IMG/VR virus record: IMGVR_UViG_3300025697_000904 | Span: 1-23,907 of that record | Direction: 5' to 3' (one strand) | From: a virus | Length of the DNA: 23,907 bases | Part shown: one piece after another, positions 16,211-22,038 of the stretch | How positions within the stretch are numbered: the stretch's first letter is position 1 | How the letters are laid out: the number at the start of each line of letters is the position of its first letter | The notes under the pieces: model-generated | Told to the model about the DNA's origin: nothing | What the model saw: the letters and a program-made list of their open reading frames with translations, nothing else | Databases searched by the model: none | Made by a program: the position numbers and the translations under genes

Positions 16211-16219
16211 ATTATATCA
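16211..16219 (-). promoter_or_regulatory. candidate cassette promoter, extended -10 TGATATAAT
   Basis: TGATATAAT on the minus strand (16219-16211) is a perfect extended -10, and an A-rich run lies just upstream, which can aid binding like an UP element. No good -35 is seen. The ATG of the epimerase gene begins 9 bases after the -10 box, so transcription would start only a few bases before the ATG. It differs from the other promoters in having no hairpin leader. Confidence 0.5.
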
Positions 16220-16255
16220 CTTTCTTTTTTTCTTTTGGTTTGGGGAGTAGTCCAA

Positions 16256-16402
16256 TCAAGACTTGCTCTGCCTGTTTTCCTGCAAAGCCCCTTCAACTTC
16301 AGTAGCGGTAATGATCCCACCAGCATCTACAATGTTTACTTTTGACGCTTTCTTGTTTATTACATCAAACTTGCCTGTGATTGGGTTTAGCGTAAGACTC
16401 AT
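16256..16402 (-). CDS. small virion-associated protein of the tail-fibre-like class (48 aa)
   Basis: The gene starts with ATG at 16402 in an ATGA overlap with the 106-aa gene and reads MSLTLNPITGKFDVINK, then KVNIVDAGGIITATEVEGAL. The last segment (xADAGGxxTATxVEGALQE) is a common short motif in phage appendage proteins, where it precedes a helix and fibre. Here the frame ends after QENRQSKS. In the -1 frame a further 22-25 codons stay open to 16212 and read like protein (GKQAEQVLIGLLPKPK, then EKKKVI), so the true product may be longer by frameshift or an indel. Function is a guess from motif and place. Confidence 0.65.
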   Translation of the reverse strand: MSLTLNPITGKFDVINKKASKVNIVDAGGIITATEVEGALQENRQSKS

Positions 16403-16719
16403 GTCCTTATTACACTACTAATTTCATTGTCTGAATTGTAAGCTAGTGTTAGGGTGGCTACTGTGGTTCCTCCCGATCCACCAGTCTTAAACACTGCTGT
16501 TTCAATCTCACCCGCACCGTCACCTGCCGCTACATAGGTCAAGGCAATATAGTCGTAAGCAGTCGGAACTAGGTCTATTGATTGAACCATCCTGTCCATC
16601 GCACCCGTCGTTGCATTGTAAACAAGGGCTTCAAATGTAGGCAGATTAAACTCGGTGTCAAAACCCATGTTTTGCATTTCTTGGGGGGTCTTGGCTGTTT
16701 TAATGTCTTTAGTTGTCAT
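16399..16719 (-). CDS. small phage structural protein, unknown (106 aa)
   Basis: The product contains MTTKDIKTAKTPQEMQN at the start and ends with a segment YDYIALTYVAAGDGAGEIET, then TTVATLTLAYNSDNEISS, which is of the repeating beta type seen in phage virion decoration and tail proteins. It has no Cys, signal peptide or membrane segment. Its start overlaps the end of the 136-aa gene by 11 bases and it is coupled by ATGA to the 48-aa gene. Lying among capsid-linked genes, it probably is a structural or assembly protein. Family not recognised by name. Confidence 0.6.
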   Translation of the reverse strand: MTTKDIKTAKTPQEMQNMGFDTEFNLPTFEALVYNATTGAMDRMVQSIDLVPTAYDYIALTYVAAGDGAGEIETAVFKTGGSGGTTVATLTLAYNSDNEISSVIRT

Positions 16720-17119
16720 ATCGTTTTAAATTAAACTTTGTTTTGTCTACTTTCATTAAAAACTCCACGTAAGCGGCTAAGTTTTCAACCTTAACCACTG
16801 GCCTAGCGTCTTTATTGACTCCGGTTATCTTTTCCATCTTCTTGATAGCTTCCTTGACAGCCCGCTTGTTGTTGGGTAGGTCACCCTTACTTATCTGTTT
16901 GGAGAAGAACTCCTCTATTAGAGTAACTTCCTTTGAGAATCCACCCATTGTCTCCTTCCATGTGTCTCCTAGTTTAAAGTGGTCCACTATGTAGGGGTGG
17001 CTGTTTTCCTTCTCGTAATCAGTATAAGGTACTTCGGGCTTAACCGTCGGCGCCATAGCTTGCTTCTCACCTTTGGGGCTGGTTTCTACTGCCGGTTCTT
17101 GTTTGGTCCTAAATGTCAT
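16709..17119 (-). CDS. phage protein of unknown function (136 aa)
   Basis: The 136-aa protein has a disordered, charged N-terminus (residues 1-30: MTFRTKQEPAVETSPKGEKQ) followed by YTDYEKENSHPYIVDHFKLG and a helical C-terminal half (residues 60-136, EEFFSKQISKGDLPNNKRAV, then MEKITGVNKDARPVVKVENLA, ending KFNLKRYDN). Coupled by ATGA to the preceding basic protein and overlapping the next gene by 11 bases. Position directly downstream of the major capsid gene suggests a head-completion or neck role, but no family is recognised. Confidence 0.6.
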   Translation of the reverse strand: MTFRTKQEPAVETSPKGEKQAMAPTVKPEVPYTDYEKENSHPYIVDHFKLGDTWKETMGGFSKEVTLIEEFFSKQISKGDLPNNKRAVKEAIKKMEKITGVNKDARPVVKVENLAAYVEFLMKVDKTKFNLKRYDN

Positions 17120-17382
17120 ATTCGGTTTAAATAAGTGCCTGGGTCTTTCCTAACGGTCTCGTGTATATCCTTGACGTTATCTGTTCTGCCTGCTCGGTGT
17201 TCTCTTATAAGTGCTTCCCTCATTGACTTAATCTTGCCTGATTCTTTCCTAATTCTATCGGCTGACTCTGTTGCAATTTCACGCACTCTACGATTAGAGC
17301 TTTTCATACCCATTTTAAGTTCTTTAATGTCGCTTGACCTTCCGTCTCGGCGACTTGTTTTTGTTTTAATAAAAAATGTCAT
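17116..17382 (-). CDS. small highly basic protein of unknown function (88 aa)
   Basis: A very basic 88-aa protein (MTFFIKTKTSRRDGRSSDIK, then NRRVREIATESADRIRKESG) with one Met/Arg/Ser-rich helical stretch and no Cys or hydrophobic segment. The start ATG at 17382 follows AGAGGA at good spacing. It is the first gene after the major capsid protein, beyond a hairpin without U tract. It might bind DNA or RNA or the inner capsid face, which is inferred from charge only. Confidence 0.55.
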   Translation of the reverse strand: MTFFIKTKTSRRDGRSSDIKELKMGMKSSNRRVREIATESADRIRKESGKIKSMREALIREHRAGRTDNVKDIHETVRKDPGTYLNRI

Positions 17383-17398
17383 ATATGTTTCCTCTGCA

Positions 17399-17424
17399 AG
17401 GGGTGAGTGCTGAAACCCACCCCT
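17399..17424 (-). promoter_or_regulatory. hairpin downstream of the major capsid gene
   Basis: AGGGGTG (minus strand, 17424-17418) pairs with CACCCCT (17405-17399), a perfect 7-bp stem with a 12-base loop, in the 50-base gap between capsid and the 88-aa gene. There is no U tract, so it is more likely a stabilising or attenuating structure that raises capsid mRNA relative to what follows. Confidence 0.5.
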
Positions 17425-17432
17425 CGTCTTGC

Positions 17433-18386
17433 TTAGACGTCTGTGAATCTAGCTGTTAACAACCAGGAACTGTTAAGTAACTTAGTTGCGTAAGAGCCTG
17501 CCCAAGAGATGATAGAAATTCTACCAGCTGGTGAGTTAGAGTCAACGACGTTAGGCAAAATGTAGAGTTTGGGTTTATCTTTTGCCAAATCATAGGTACC
17601 AAAAGCATTGTCTCCGTGTACATAGGTATAATACCTATTCACTGCTGAAGCTGCGGTTGATTGAGCTTCAATCTTAGATACAAAATCTTTGTTAAGTAAC
17701 CATCTGACTTGATAGAGTTCGCCCATTTCGCCCTTGTATAGCTTTTTAACATCTGAGTACGTTTTGGATGCAATCCAAGTCGTATCTCCCAAAAGTTTAT
17801 ATTTACTATAAGGGTCAGTTTTCCCCATGAACATGCCATCAGGATAAGCCATTGCGTTATTCAATTCTAGTTGTCGTACCATCATTCTGATGTTACAAGA
17901 ATCTAAAACATCGCCTGCAGCGATTGAAGAAACGAAGTGGCCGTTGGGGTAGTACGAAGTACCATTGCCCAATTCAGACCTAACCAAACGGTTAAGGGTC
18001 TGTCCCATGTTTTGTCCTACCAGCTCGATTTTTTCCTTCATGTTCGTGTCGATAGAAACTAAAGACTGGAACTTTCCGGTGTTAACGGTCATACCATACT
18101 CTGAAAGAGTCATGGAAACCGTGCAAGCGGTGATAGCACAAGTGACTGGATTAGAAGCCTCTCCTAAAGGAGTGCTTACTATTCCTAGCGGTTCATAGCG
18201 AGTGAAATTAACGGTGTGTCCTTCGTTGTCCGGATGAGTCCGGTTCTGAGCACCTTCGCTAAGAATAAGAGGATATTCCGATCTGGCCAAAAAGACCTTT
18301 TCGTAATATATACTTATCTCTGCGGATAGGGTACTCGTGATGTTAACGTTGGTTGCACCACTCATTCCTCCACCTACTACTGCCAT
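17433..18386 (-). CDS. major capsid protein, N4-gp56-like family (317 aa)
   Basis: The 317-aa protein shows the layout of the N4-gp56-type major capsid proteins, which have the HK97 fold: an N-terminal helix (LSAEISIYYEKVFLARSEYP), a conserved region RYEPLGIVSTPLGEAS around residues 63-78, CTVSMTLSEYGMTVNTGK near 88-105, a long spine helix (MKEKIELVGQNMGQTLNRLV) and a beta-rich C-terminus ending LLTARFTDV. Length fits. The start ATG has an AT-rich leader with no strong ribosome site. It follows the acidic scaffold gene by 36 bases, the classic scaffold-capsid order. Capsid role is clear, family by remembered pattern. Confidence 0.85.
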   Translation of the reverse strand: MAVVGGGMSGATNVNITSTLSAEISIYYEKVFLARSEYPLILSEGAQNRTHPDNEGHTVNFTRYEPLGIVSTPLGEASNPVTCAITACTVSMTLSEYGMTVNTGKFQSLVSIDTNMKEKIELVGQNMGQTLNRLVRSELGNGTSYYPNGHFVSSIAAGDVLDSCNIRMMVRQLELNNAMAYPDGMFMGKTDPYSKYKLLGDTTWIASKTYSDVKKLYKGEMGELYQVRWLLNKDFVSKIEAQSTAASAVNRYYTYVHGDNAFGTYDLAKDKPKLYILPNVVDSNSPAGRISIISWAGSYATKLLNSSWLLTARFTDV

Positions 18387-18422
18387 ATTTTGTTTTTAAT
18401 GAATAATAGGCAATTTTCAGTC

Positions 18423-19202
18423 TTAGGTCTGTACAAAGCCTAGTTCAGCTTCTAGTTCCTTGATAGACTTTTGGTCTGCGGTTTTATCTTTTGCTTTCAC
18501 TTGGGTAGGTCTAAGAGCGGTTTCTGAGACTTGTTTTGCCAGAGTCTCCTTGGCCTGTCCTACCTTGTTGTCAATCGACCTGTTGTAAGGTTTCATCAGT
18601 CTATCAACAAATTTTTTGACTGATGTCGTATACGGTTTAGCTTTTACGTAAGCCTCCGTTGCGTCATTGACGGTATCTGAAAGTTCTTTATCAAAGGCTT
18701 CTTTGTCAGGGTTCAATTCGGGATAATCCCTCATGACCTGATGAGCTTCGCTGTCAATCTTAGTCAGTGCTGTCTGTTGCTTCATTCGCAAGTCTACGAG
18801 GCTATCGGCTGTCCGCATAACGTCTTGCTTATATTGGTCTGGAGTTACCTCCGAACCTGGCTGAACTTGGGGTGCATAGGGTTTTTGACCCTGAGGTTCA
18901 ACTGAACCTGTAAGTTTCCCAAGTCGTTCAGTCAAAGACTCAACTTTTGCTTCGGCGTCTTTGGCACGACTATTTAACTGACGAACTCTGTTAGAGAGTC
19001 CTTTTTTTGAAGGCTCTTTTGGAGCTTCACTTTCAACCGTTTCGGCTGGTTCTTCTGCGGGCTTGGTCGGCTCCGTCGATTCGACCTCCTCTGCTGGAGT
19101 AACAACTTCCTCGGTAGCTTTTGGTTCTTCTACTGACGGGGTAGCAGGGCTGTCTTCTACCACAGCCGTTTCTTTTACGTCTTTATTTTCAACGTCATCC
19201 AT
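18423..19202 (-). CDS. scaffolding protein-like, acidic (259 aa)
   Basis: Residues 1-70 are extremely acidic and low in complexity (Glu, Pro, Val, Thr, Ala: EEVVTPAEEVESTEPTKP) and residues about 70-100 form a coiled coil (LSNRVRQLNSRAKDAEAK, then VESLTERLG). The rest is helical and charged, ending KELEAELGFVQT. This is the pattern of a capsid scaffolding protein that guides shell assembly and is later removed. It lies directly before the major capsid protein. There is no protease domain, so processing of the head would depend on another gene. Start ATG at 19202 follows AGGTG at long spacing, a weak ribosome site. Confidence 0.78.
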   Translation of the reverse strand: MDDVENKDVKETAVVEDSPATPSVEEPKATEEVVTPAEEVESTEPTKPAEEPAETVESEAPKEPSKKGLSNRVRQLNSRAKDAEAKVESLTERLGKLTGSVEPQGQKPYAPQVQPGSEVTPDQYKQDVMRTADSLVDLRMKQQTALTKIDSEAHQVMRDYPELNPDKEAFDKELSDTVNDATEAYVKAKPYTTSVKKFVDRLMKPYNRSIDNKVGQAKETLAKQVSETALRPTQVKAKDKTADQKSIKELEAELGFVQT

Positions 19203-19262
19203 AATTTTTTACGCACCTGTAAGGTAATGCGATAATACCCAAGCGGATGAATAAATTGCTTG

Positions 19263-19294
19263 ATGTTAGCCACCGATTCGGCGATGACCAACAT
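19263..19294 (-). promoter_or_regulatory. two-part hairpin in the gap before the scaffold gene
   Basis: On the minus strand AUGUUGG pairs with CUAACAU (one G-U pair) and inside it CGCCGA pairs with UCGGUG (one G-U pair). The two non-Watson-Crick positions pair as G-U in minus-strand RNA but would be A-C on the plus strand, so the structure works only in the transcribed strand. No U tract follows. The gap 19203-19302 otherwise holds no gene. Confidence 0.45.
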
Positions 19295-19302
19295 TAAACT
19301 AT

Positions 19303-19503
19303 TTATCTCTTTTTAAGGATCGGATTGCCGTCTTTAGTTTCTCCCACCATGATTTTACCCATGCCAATCCAGATTGCGTGGTGGAGTTCACATGATCTAC
19401 AAACCAAGTAACCCCCTTCTTGACGGTACGAATGCCTGCCCTTGGGAGCAAACGAATATGTCGGATTGTCAAAGTCCAAAACCTCTGTATCTTCATTCTT
19501 CAC
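19303..19503 (-). CDS. small CxxC / zinc-ribbon-like phage protein (66 aa)
   Basis: Reads KNEDTEVLDFDNPTYSFAPK, then GGYLVCRSCELHHAIWIG and KIMVGETKDGNPILKKR. The C-x2-C followed by HH is a possible metal site, though two further ligands are not obvious. Small proteins of this look are found near portal and scaffold genes in related phages. The start is GTG at 19503, which gives an 11-base overlap with the 104-aa gene; a shifted ATG at 19496 opens a different frame that lacks these features. Function unknown. Confidence 0.65.
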   Translation of the reverse strand: MKNEDTEVLDFDNPTYSFAPKGRHSYRQEGGYLVCRSCELHHAIWIGMGKIMVGETKDGNPILKKR

Positions 19504-19807
19504 AAGCGTCCCTGGCGTCCTCTACTTTGTGAACGACCTTATCAAGGACTTCCTTTACCCAATTTATAACAACGGCGTTCTGGCCGATTTCTTTTAAAGG
19601 TAAACCATTGGCTATTGCGTCACGGTTGGCGTCGTTTAGTTGTATGCTTATAGTTTTAATGTACTGGTCAAGTATCTTCCAACCCTTGCCCTTACTCATA
19701 GCATAGAGTGCGGTTTCCTCTACTGTAGCGTCTACGGCCTCGGCTTTCTTCTTTGCTTGGAAGGCTTGAATGTTAAAGATACCTGGCTTTATGGCGTTAT
19801 CTTCCAA
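19493..19807 (-). CDS. small helical phage protein, unknown (104 aa)
   Basis: The start is TTG at 19807 with a near-perfect AAGGAGGT ribosome site 5 bases upstream, overlapping the end of the portal gene by 11 bases. The product (MEDNAIKPGIFNIQAFQAKK, then LNDANRDAIANGLPLKEIG) is helical and mildly acidic. It has no recognised family. It is coupled both to the portal upstream and the Cys-rich gene downstream, so it belongs to the head gene unit. Confidence 0.6.
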   Translation of the reverse strand: MEDNAIKPGIFNIQAFQAKKKAEAVDATVEETALYAMSKGKGWKILDQYIKTISIQLNDANRDAIANGLPLKEIGQNAVVINWVKEVLDKVVHKVEDARDACEE

Positions 19808-21602
19808 CCGGACCTCCTTGTGGTGGGCCTTGTGGCTGTTGACCTGCTTGTTGTGGCGGAACCTGGCCTATGCCCTGCATTTGTTGAAGTGATTGGGTGA
19901 ACTGAGCCATGTCGTTTTGTAGAACTGCGTCTACTCGGTCTTCGTCTTTCATTTCAGTTACAATCTTATCCCAATCTTGTATGCCGGACTTACTAATAAC
20001 ACGTTTAACCATTTCACCTACATTGATGTCTATTCCCCTTTGCTGGGCTGCCTCAATTAGTTGAGGGTTCTTGTTAAACATTTCAATCATGGAGGTTAGG
20101 TTCTTCATCTGCATATCCTCGTCTACTGCGAAGCTGGAACCTTCTACTATCTCATAATCATATAAGACTGAACCCATCTTATTCTTGTTGATATTTAGTG
20201 TGCCTTTCTTCTCATCATACATTTCTGCTACTTCGGGGTATTCCTCAGCCAGTTGCTCGATCTCTTCTTGGAACATTCTGATTTGAGTAGACCCATCGGC
20301 CTTAGTACTCATAAGGTTGACCATTTTCTTAATCACGCCGGAAGTGAATTGGTCCATATAGAACCTATCAGCGTTGTCTCGTGTGTTCTCACGGGCTTGT
20401 TGCATCTTTAATGCTTGGGGTGTTCTTCCGAATCCTGCCTCTGAGTCTTTAGTAACAGAGGTGTCAGTTGTCCCCACTAGGTTTAGAAGTGAGCCGGTGG
20501 CCGCCTGATAGGTGTTGTTGAATGTGGCTATCCCTTGAGGGGAGAGAGATACTGGTTGAACTGAGTTGTTGATTTGATTCCTGACTAACCACTTTCTTGT
20601 AGCTCCATACTTGATAGAACTCATTGAGGCGATATTGTCCTTGTTTACCAGTAAAGGCGGGAAGATTGACATTTTAACTCCATCTAGGTACATGTTCCAA
20701 ACTGAGTTGACTACCTTCTGCATTGAAGCGCCTCGCTCCATGTCTCCCATACCATTCATGTCGTCTAATAGGGGGATTGAATGTTTTTCTACTACCGGCA
20801 GTTCACCGTTATCGTGGGGGTTGTCTATCTCTCTAAACACTTCGTCTATCCCGCCTGACACCATATCGGTCCACTTATCACCTTCGTATTGACTTAGAAC
20901 CTCGTAATATCCGTCGTTGGGTTTGGGTTGGGCGGTGGGGTATTCCTTGCTTTCTCGTTGTCCTTCACTCTCTGCGTCCCGATTAGCCTTATCACCTGAT
21001 GTGTCTTCCATTTTCCTTAGTATCTTGGGTATATTCTTAAAGCCGTCACTTGACTTCTTTCCCTTAACAAGCCCCTCAAAGAATGATTTGGGCTTCCATG
21101 TCCTGATTATGATTTCGTCGCTGTCTAATACTGAAACTGATCCTACTTGGGGGAACACGTCCCTCATGTTTAAGAGCCATATGTCCGGTCCCACGTAACC
21201 ATTCTTGCCGTTTATCGTCCAATCCACCATTCCATAGAACTTTCCATAAATGTTTGAGTAGAGGTCTACCATTCGTAATTTAGTCAGGAAGTCGAATTGA
21301 GCGTTAGCGTTGGGGAGAATGTACTTCTCAAGGGTGAGGTTCATTAGGGCCGAAGCACCTGGATCGTTTTTACTTATCGCTTTTACTTTACCGGTGTGGA
21401 GTTGTGCCATTACCCTATATGATCTTTCAATTAGAAGTGTGGATAACTTGGGGTCGAATACCTGTGATTTGGTCTTATCTGTGATCTGGGTATTTAATTC
21501 ATTGTGGAAAAGCTGTTCCCATGTGTCCCACTGCGCTCTCTTGGTGGCTAGATAATCGTATGAGGCTTGTTTCCTTGTTAGTATCGTTTGTTTTGTAGTC
21601 AT
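19797..21602 (-). CDS. portal protein (601 aa)
   Basis: The start taken is ATG at 21602 (MTTKQTILTRKQASYDYL); a GTG at 21617 would add five residues but lies inside the terminator-like hairpin. The long helical N-terminus, residues about 40-100 (SKVFDPKLST-like region ending in YRVMAQLHTGKVKAI), the wing segment KFYGMVDWTING near 120, and the long helix TSMIEMFNKNPQLIEAAQ near 525 are like podovirus and N4-like portal proteins, which form the 12-part ring for DNA entry. Length 601 fits. The C-terminus is a Gln/Pro/Gly-rich tail (QAGQQPQGPPQGGP). Position after terminase and before scaffold fits well. Confidence 0.82.
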   Translation of the reverse strand: MTTKQTILTRKQASYDYLATKRAQWDTWEQLFHNELNTQITDKTKSQVFDPKLSTLLIERSYRVMAQLHTGKVKAISKNDPGASALMNLTLEKYILPNANAQFDFLTKLRMVDLYSNIYGKFYGMVDWTINGKNGYVGPDIWLLNMRDVFPQVGSVSVLDSDEIIIRTWKPKSFFEGLVKGKKSSDGFKNIPKILRKMEDTSGDKANRDAESEGQRESKEYPTAQPKPNDGYYEVLSQYEGDKWTDMVSGGIDEVFREIDNPHDNGELPVVEKHSIPLLDDMNGMGDMERGASMQKVVNSVWNMYLDGVKMSIFPPLLVNKDNIASMSSIKYGATRKWLVRNQINNSVQPVSLSPQGIATFNNTYQAATGSLLNLVGTTDTSVTKDSEAGFGRTPQALKMQQARENTRDNADRFYMDQFTSGVIKKMVNLMSTKADGSTQIRMFQEEIEQLAEEYPEVAEMYDEKKGTLNINKNKMGSVLYDYEIVEGSSFAVDEDMQMKNLTSMIEMFNKNPQLIEAAQQRGIDINVGEMVKRVISKSGIQDWDKIVTEMKDEDRVDAVLQNDMAQFTQSLQQMQGIGQVPPQQAGQQPQGPPQGGPVGR

Positions 21603-21627
21603 AAAAAAAGCCGTCACTATGGACGGC
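21603..21627 (-). terminator. terminator-like hairpin with U7 tract abutting the portal start codon
   Basis: GCCGTC (minus strand, 21627-21622) pairs with GACGGC (21615-21610) around a 6-base loop, then seven U, then ATG of the portal gene with no gap. Terminates transcripts from the terminase unit, or attenuates those from the promoter at 21676-21705. Confidence 0.75.
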
Positions 21628-21634
21628 CTGTTAC

Positions 21635-21648
21635 ACGCATTAGAGCGT
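21635..21648 (-). promoter_or_regulatory. leader hairpin 1 of the portal unit (4-bp stem)
   Basis: ACGC and GCGT pair around a 6-base loop, 7 bases upstream of the terminator-like hairpin. It is the weakest of the three first hairpins but sits at the matching place. Confidence 0.35.
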
Positions 21649-21675
21649 CATCGGCTAAGATTCTTCTAATAAGCA

Positions 21676-21705
21676 ATATTACACTAGACTGCTAGCGGTT
21701 GTCAA
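21676..21705 (-). promoter_or_regulatory. sigma70-like promoter, TTGACA-18-TAATAT
   Basis: A perfect -35 TTGACA (21705-21700) overlaps the stop of the 62-aa gene; TAATAT (21681-21676) follows after 18 bases. The same pair of boxes is used at 8884-8912 with a 17-base spacer. It would start transcription near 21669, upstream of the two hairpins and the portal gene. Confidence 0.6.
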
Positions 21706-21890
21706 TATTTGTACCGTTTCCTAATCGTGATGTTGAGCGTACTCATATCTGCCACTCCATCCTTTAGCTCTACCACATAGGTTAATTCGCCATAGTCCGT
21801 GGTCTGTATATCCTTCTCAATGACTGCGTGGAGGGCTAAGTTGGGAGACAACAGCTTGTATAAGTTCGTCGTGTTCTCCTGGTTTAACAT
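21702..21890 (-). CDS. small protein of unknown function (62 aa), paralogue of the preceding gene
   Basis: The best start is ATG at 21890 (MLNQENTTNLYKLLSP); a GTG at 21923 would add 11 residues. The region HAVIEKDIQTTDYGELTY, then VVELKDGVADMSTLN resembles HLDIERDIKATKTGIF, then TFTLRANGGSIVDYV of the neighbouring 73-aa protein. The two look like paralogues that overlap in different frames. Both are short, beta-like and of unknown function. They lie between terminase and portal, a place where small head-related genes occur. Confidence 0.5.
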   Translation of the reverse strand: MLNQENTTNLYKLLSPNLALHAVIEKDIQTTDYGELTYVVELKDGVADMSTLNITIRKRYKY

Positions 21891-22038
21891 TTTTGTAGTT
21901 GACGTAATCAACAATACTACCACCGTTTGCTCTAAGTGTGAAAGTGAATATACCTGTCTTGGTGGCTTTTATATCCCTTTCAATGTCTAAGTGCGGAAGT
22001 ACATTGGCCTGCCGGATAGTAAACTCAGTAGTAGCCAT
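21817..22038 (-). CDS. small protein of unknown function (73 aa)
   Basis: Start ATG at 22038 (MATTEFTIRQANVLPHLD) overlaps the end of the terminase gene by 14 bases. Reads IERDIKATKTGIFTFTLRAN, then GGSIVDYVNYKNVKPGEHD. An earlier start at 22080 would overlap terminase much more and is less likely. The gene overlaps the next by 74 bases in another frame. No family recognised. Confidence 0.5.
   Translation of the reverse strand: MATTEFTIRQANVLPHLDIERDIKATKTGIFTFTLRANGGSIVDYVNYKNVKPGEHDELIQAVVSQLSPPRSH

Noticed and set aside
16256-16402. Read-through of TGA in the 48-aa gene, or a recoded stop
   Set aside because: TGA ends many other genes here and the frame after it gives only a short Lys-rich tail. 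The -1 frame is the better extension.
18387-18422. Promoter TATTAT in front of the major capsid gene
   Set aside because: A -10-like TATTAT exists but no -35 at proper spacing was found and the gap is AT-rich by nature, so it was not listed.
19299-19496. 65-aa frame with ATGA overlap, competing with the Cys-rich gene
   Set aside because: Overlap spacing looks ideal, but the product is Trp/Arg/Lys-rich with no pattern, while the alternative frame gives a coherent CxxC protein.
21603-21617. GTG start at 21617 for the portal gene
   Set aside because: It lies within the terminator-like hairpin and adds five residues encoded by the U tract; ATG at 21602 is preferred.
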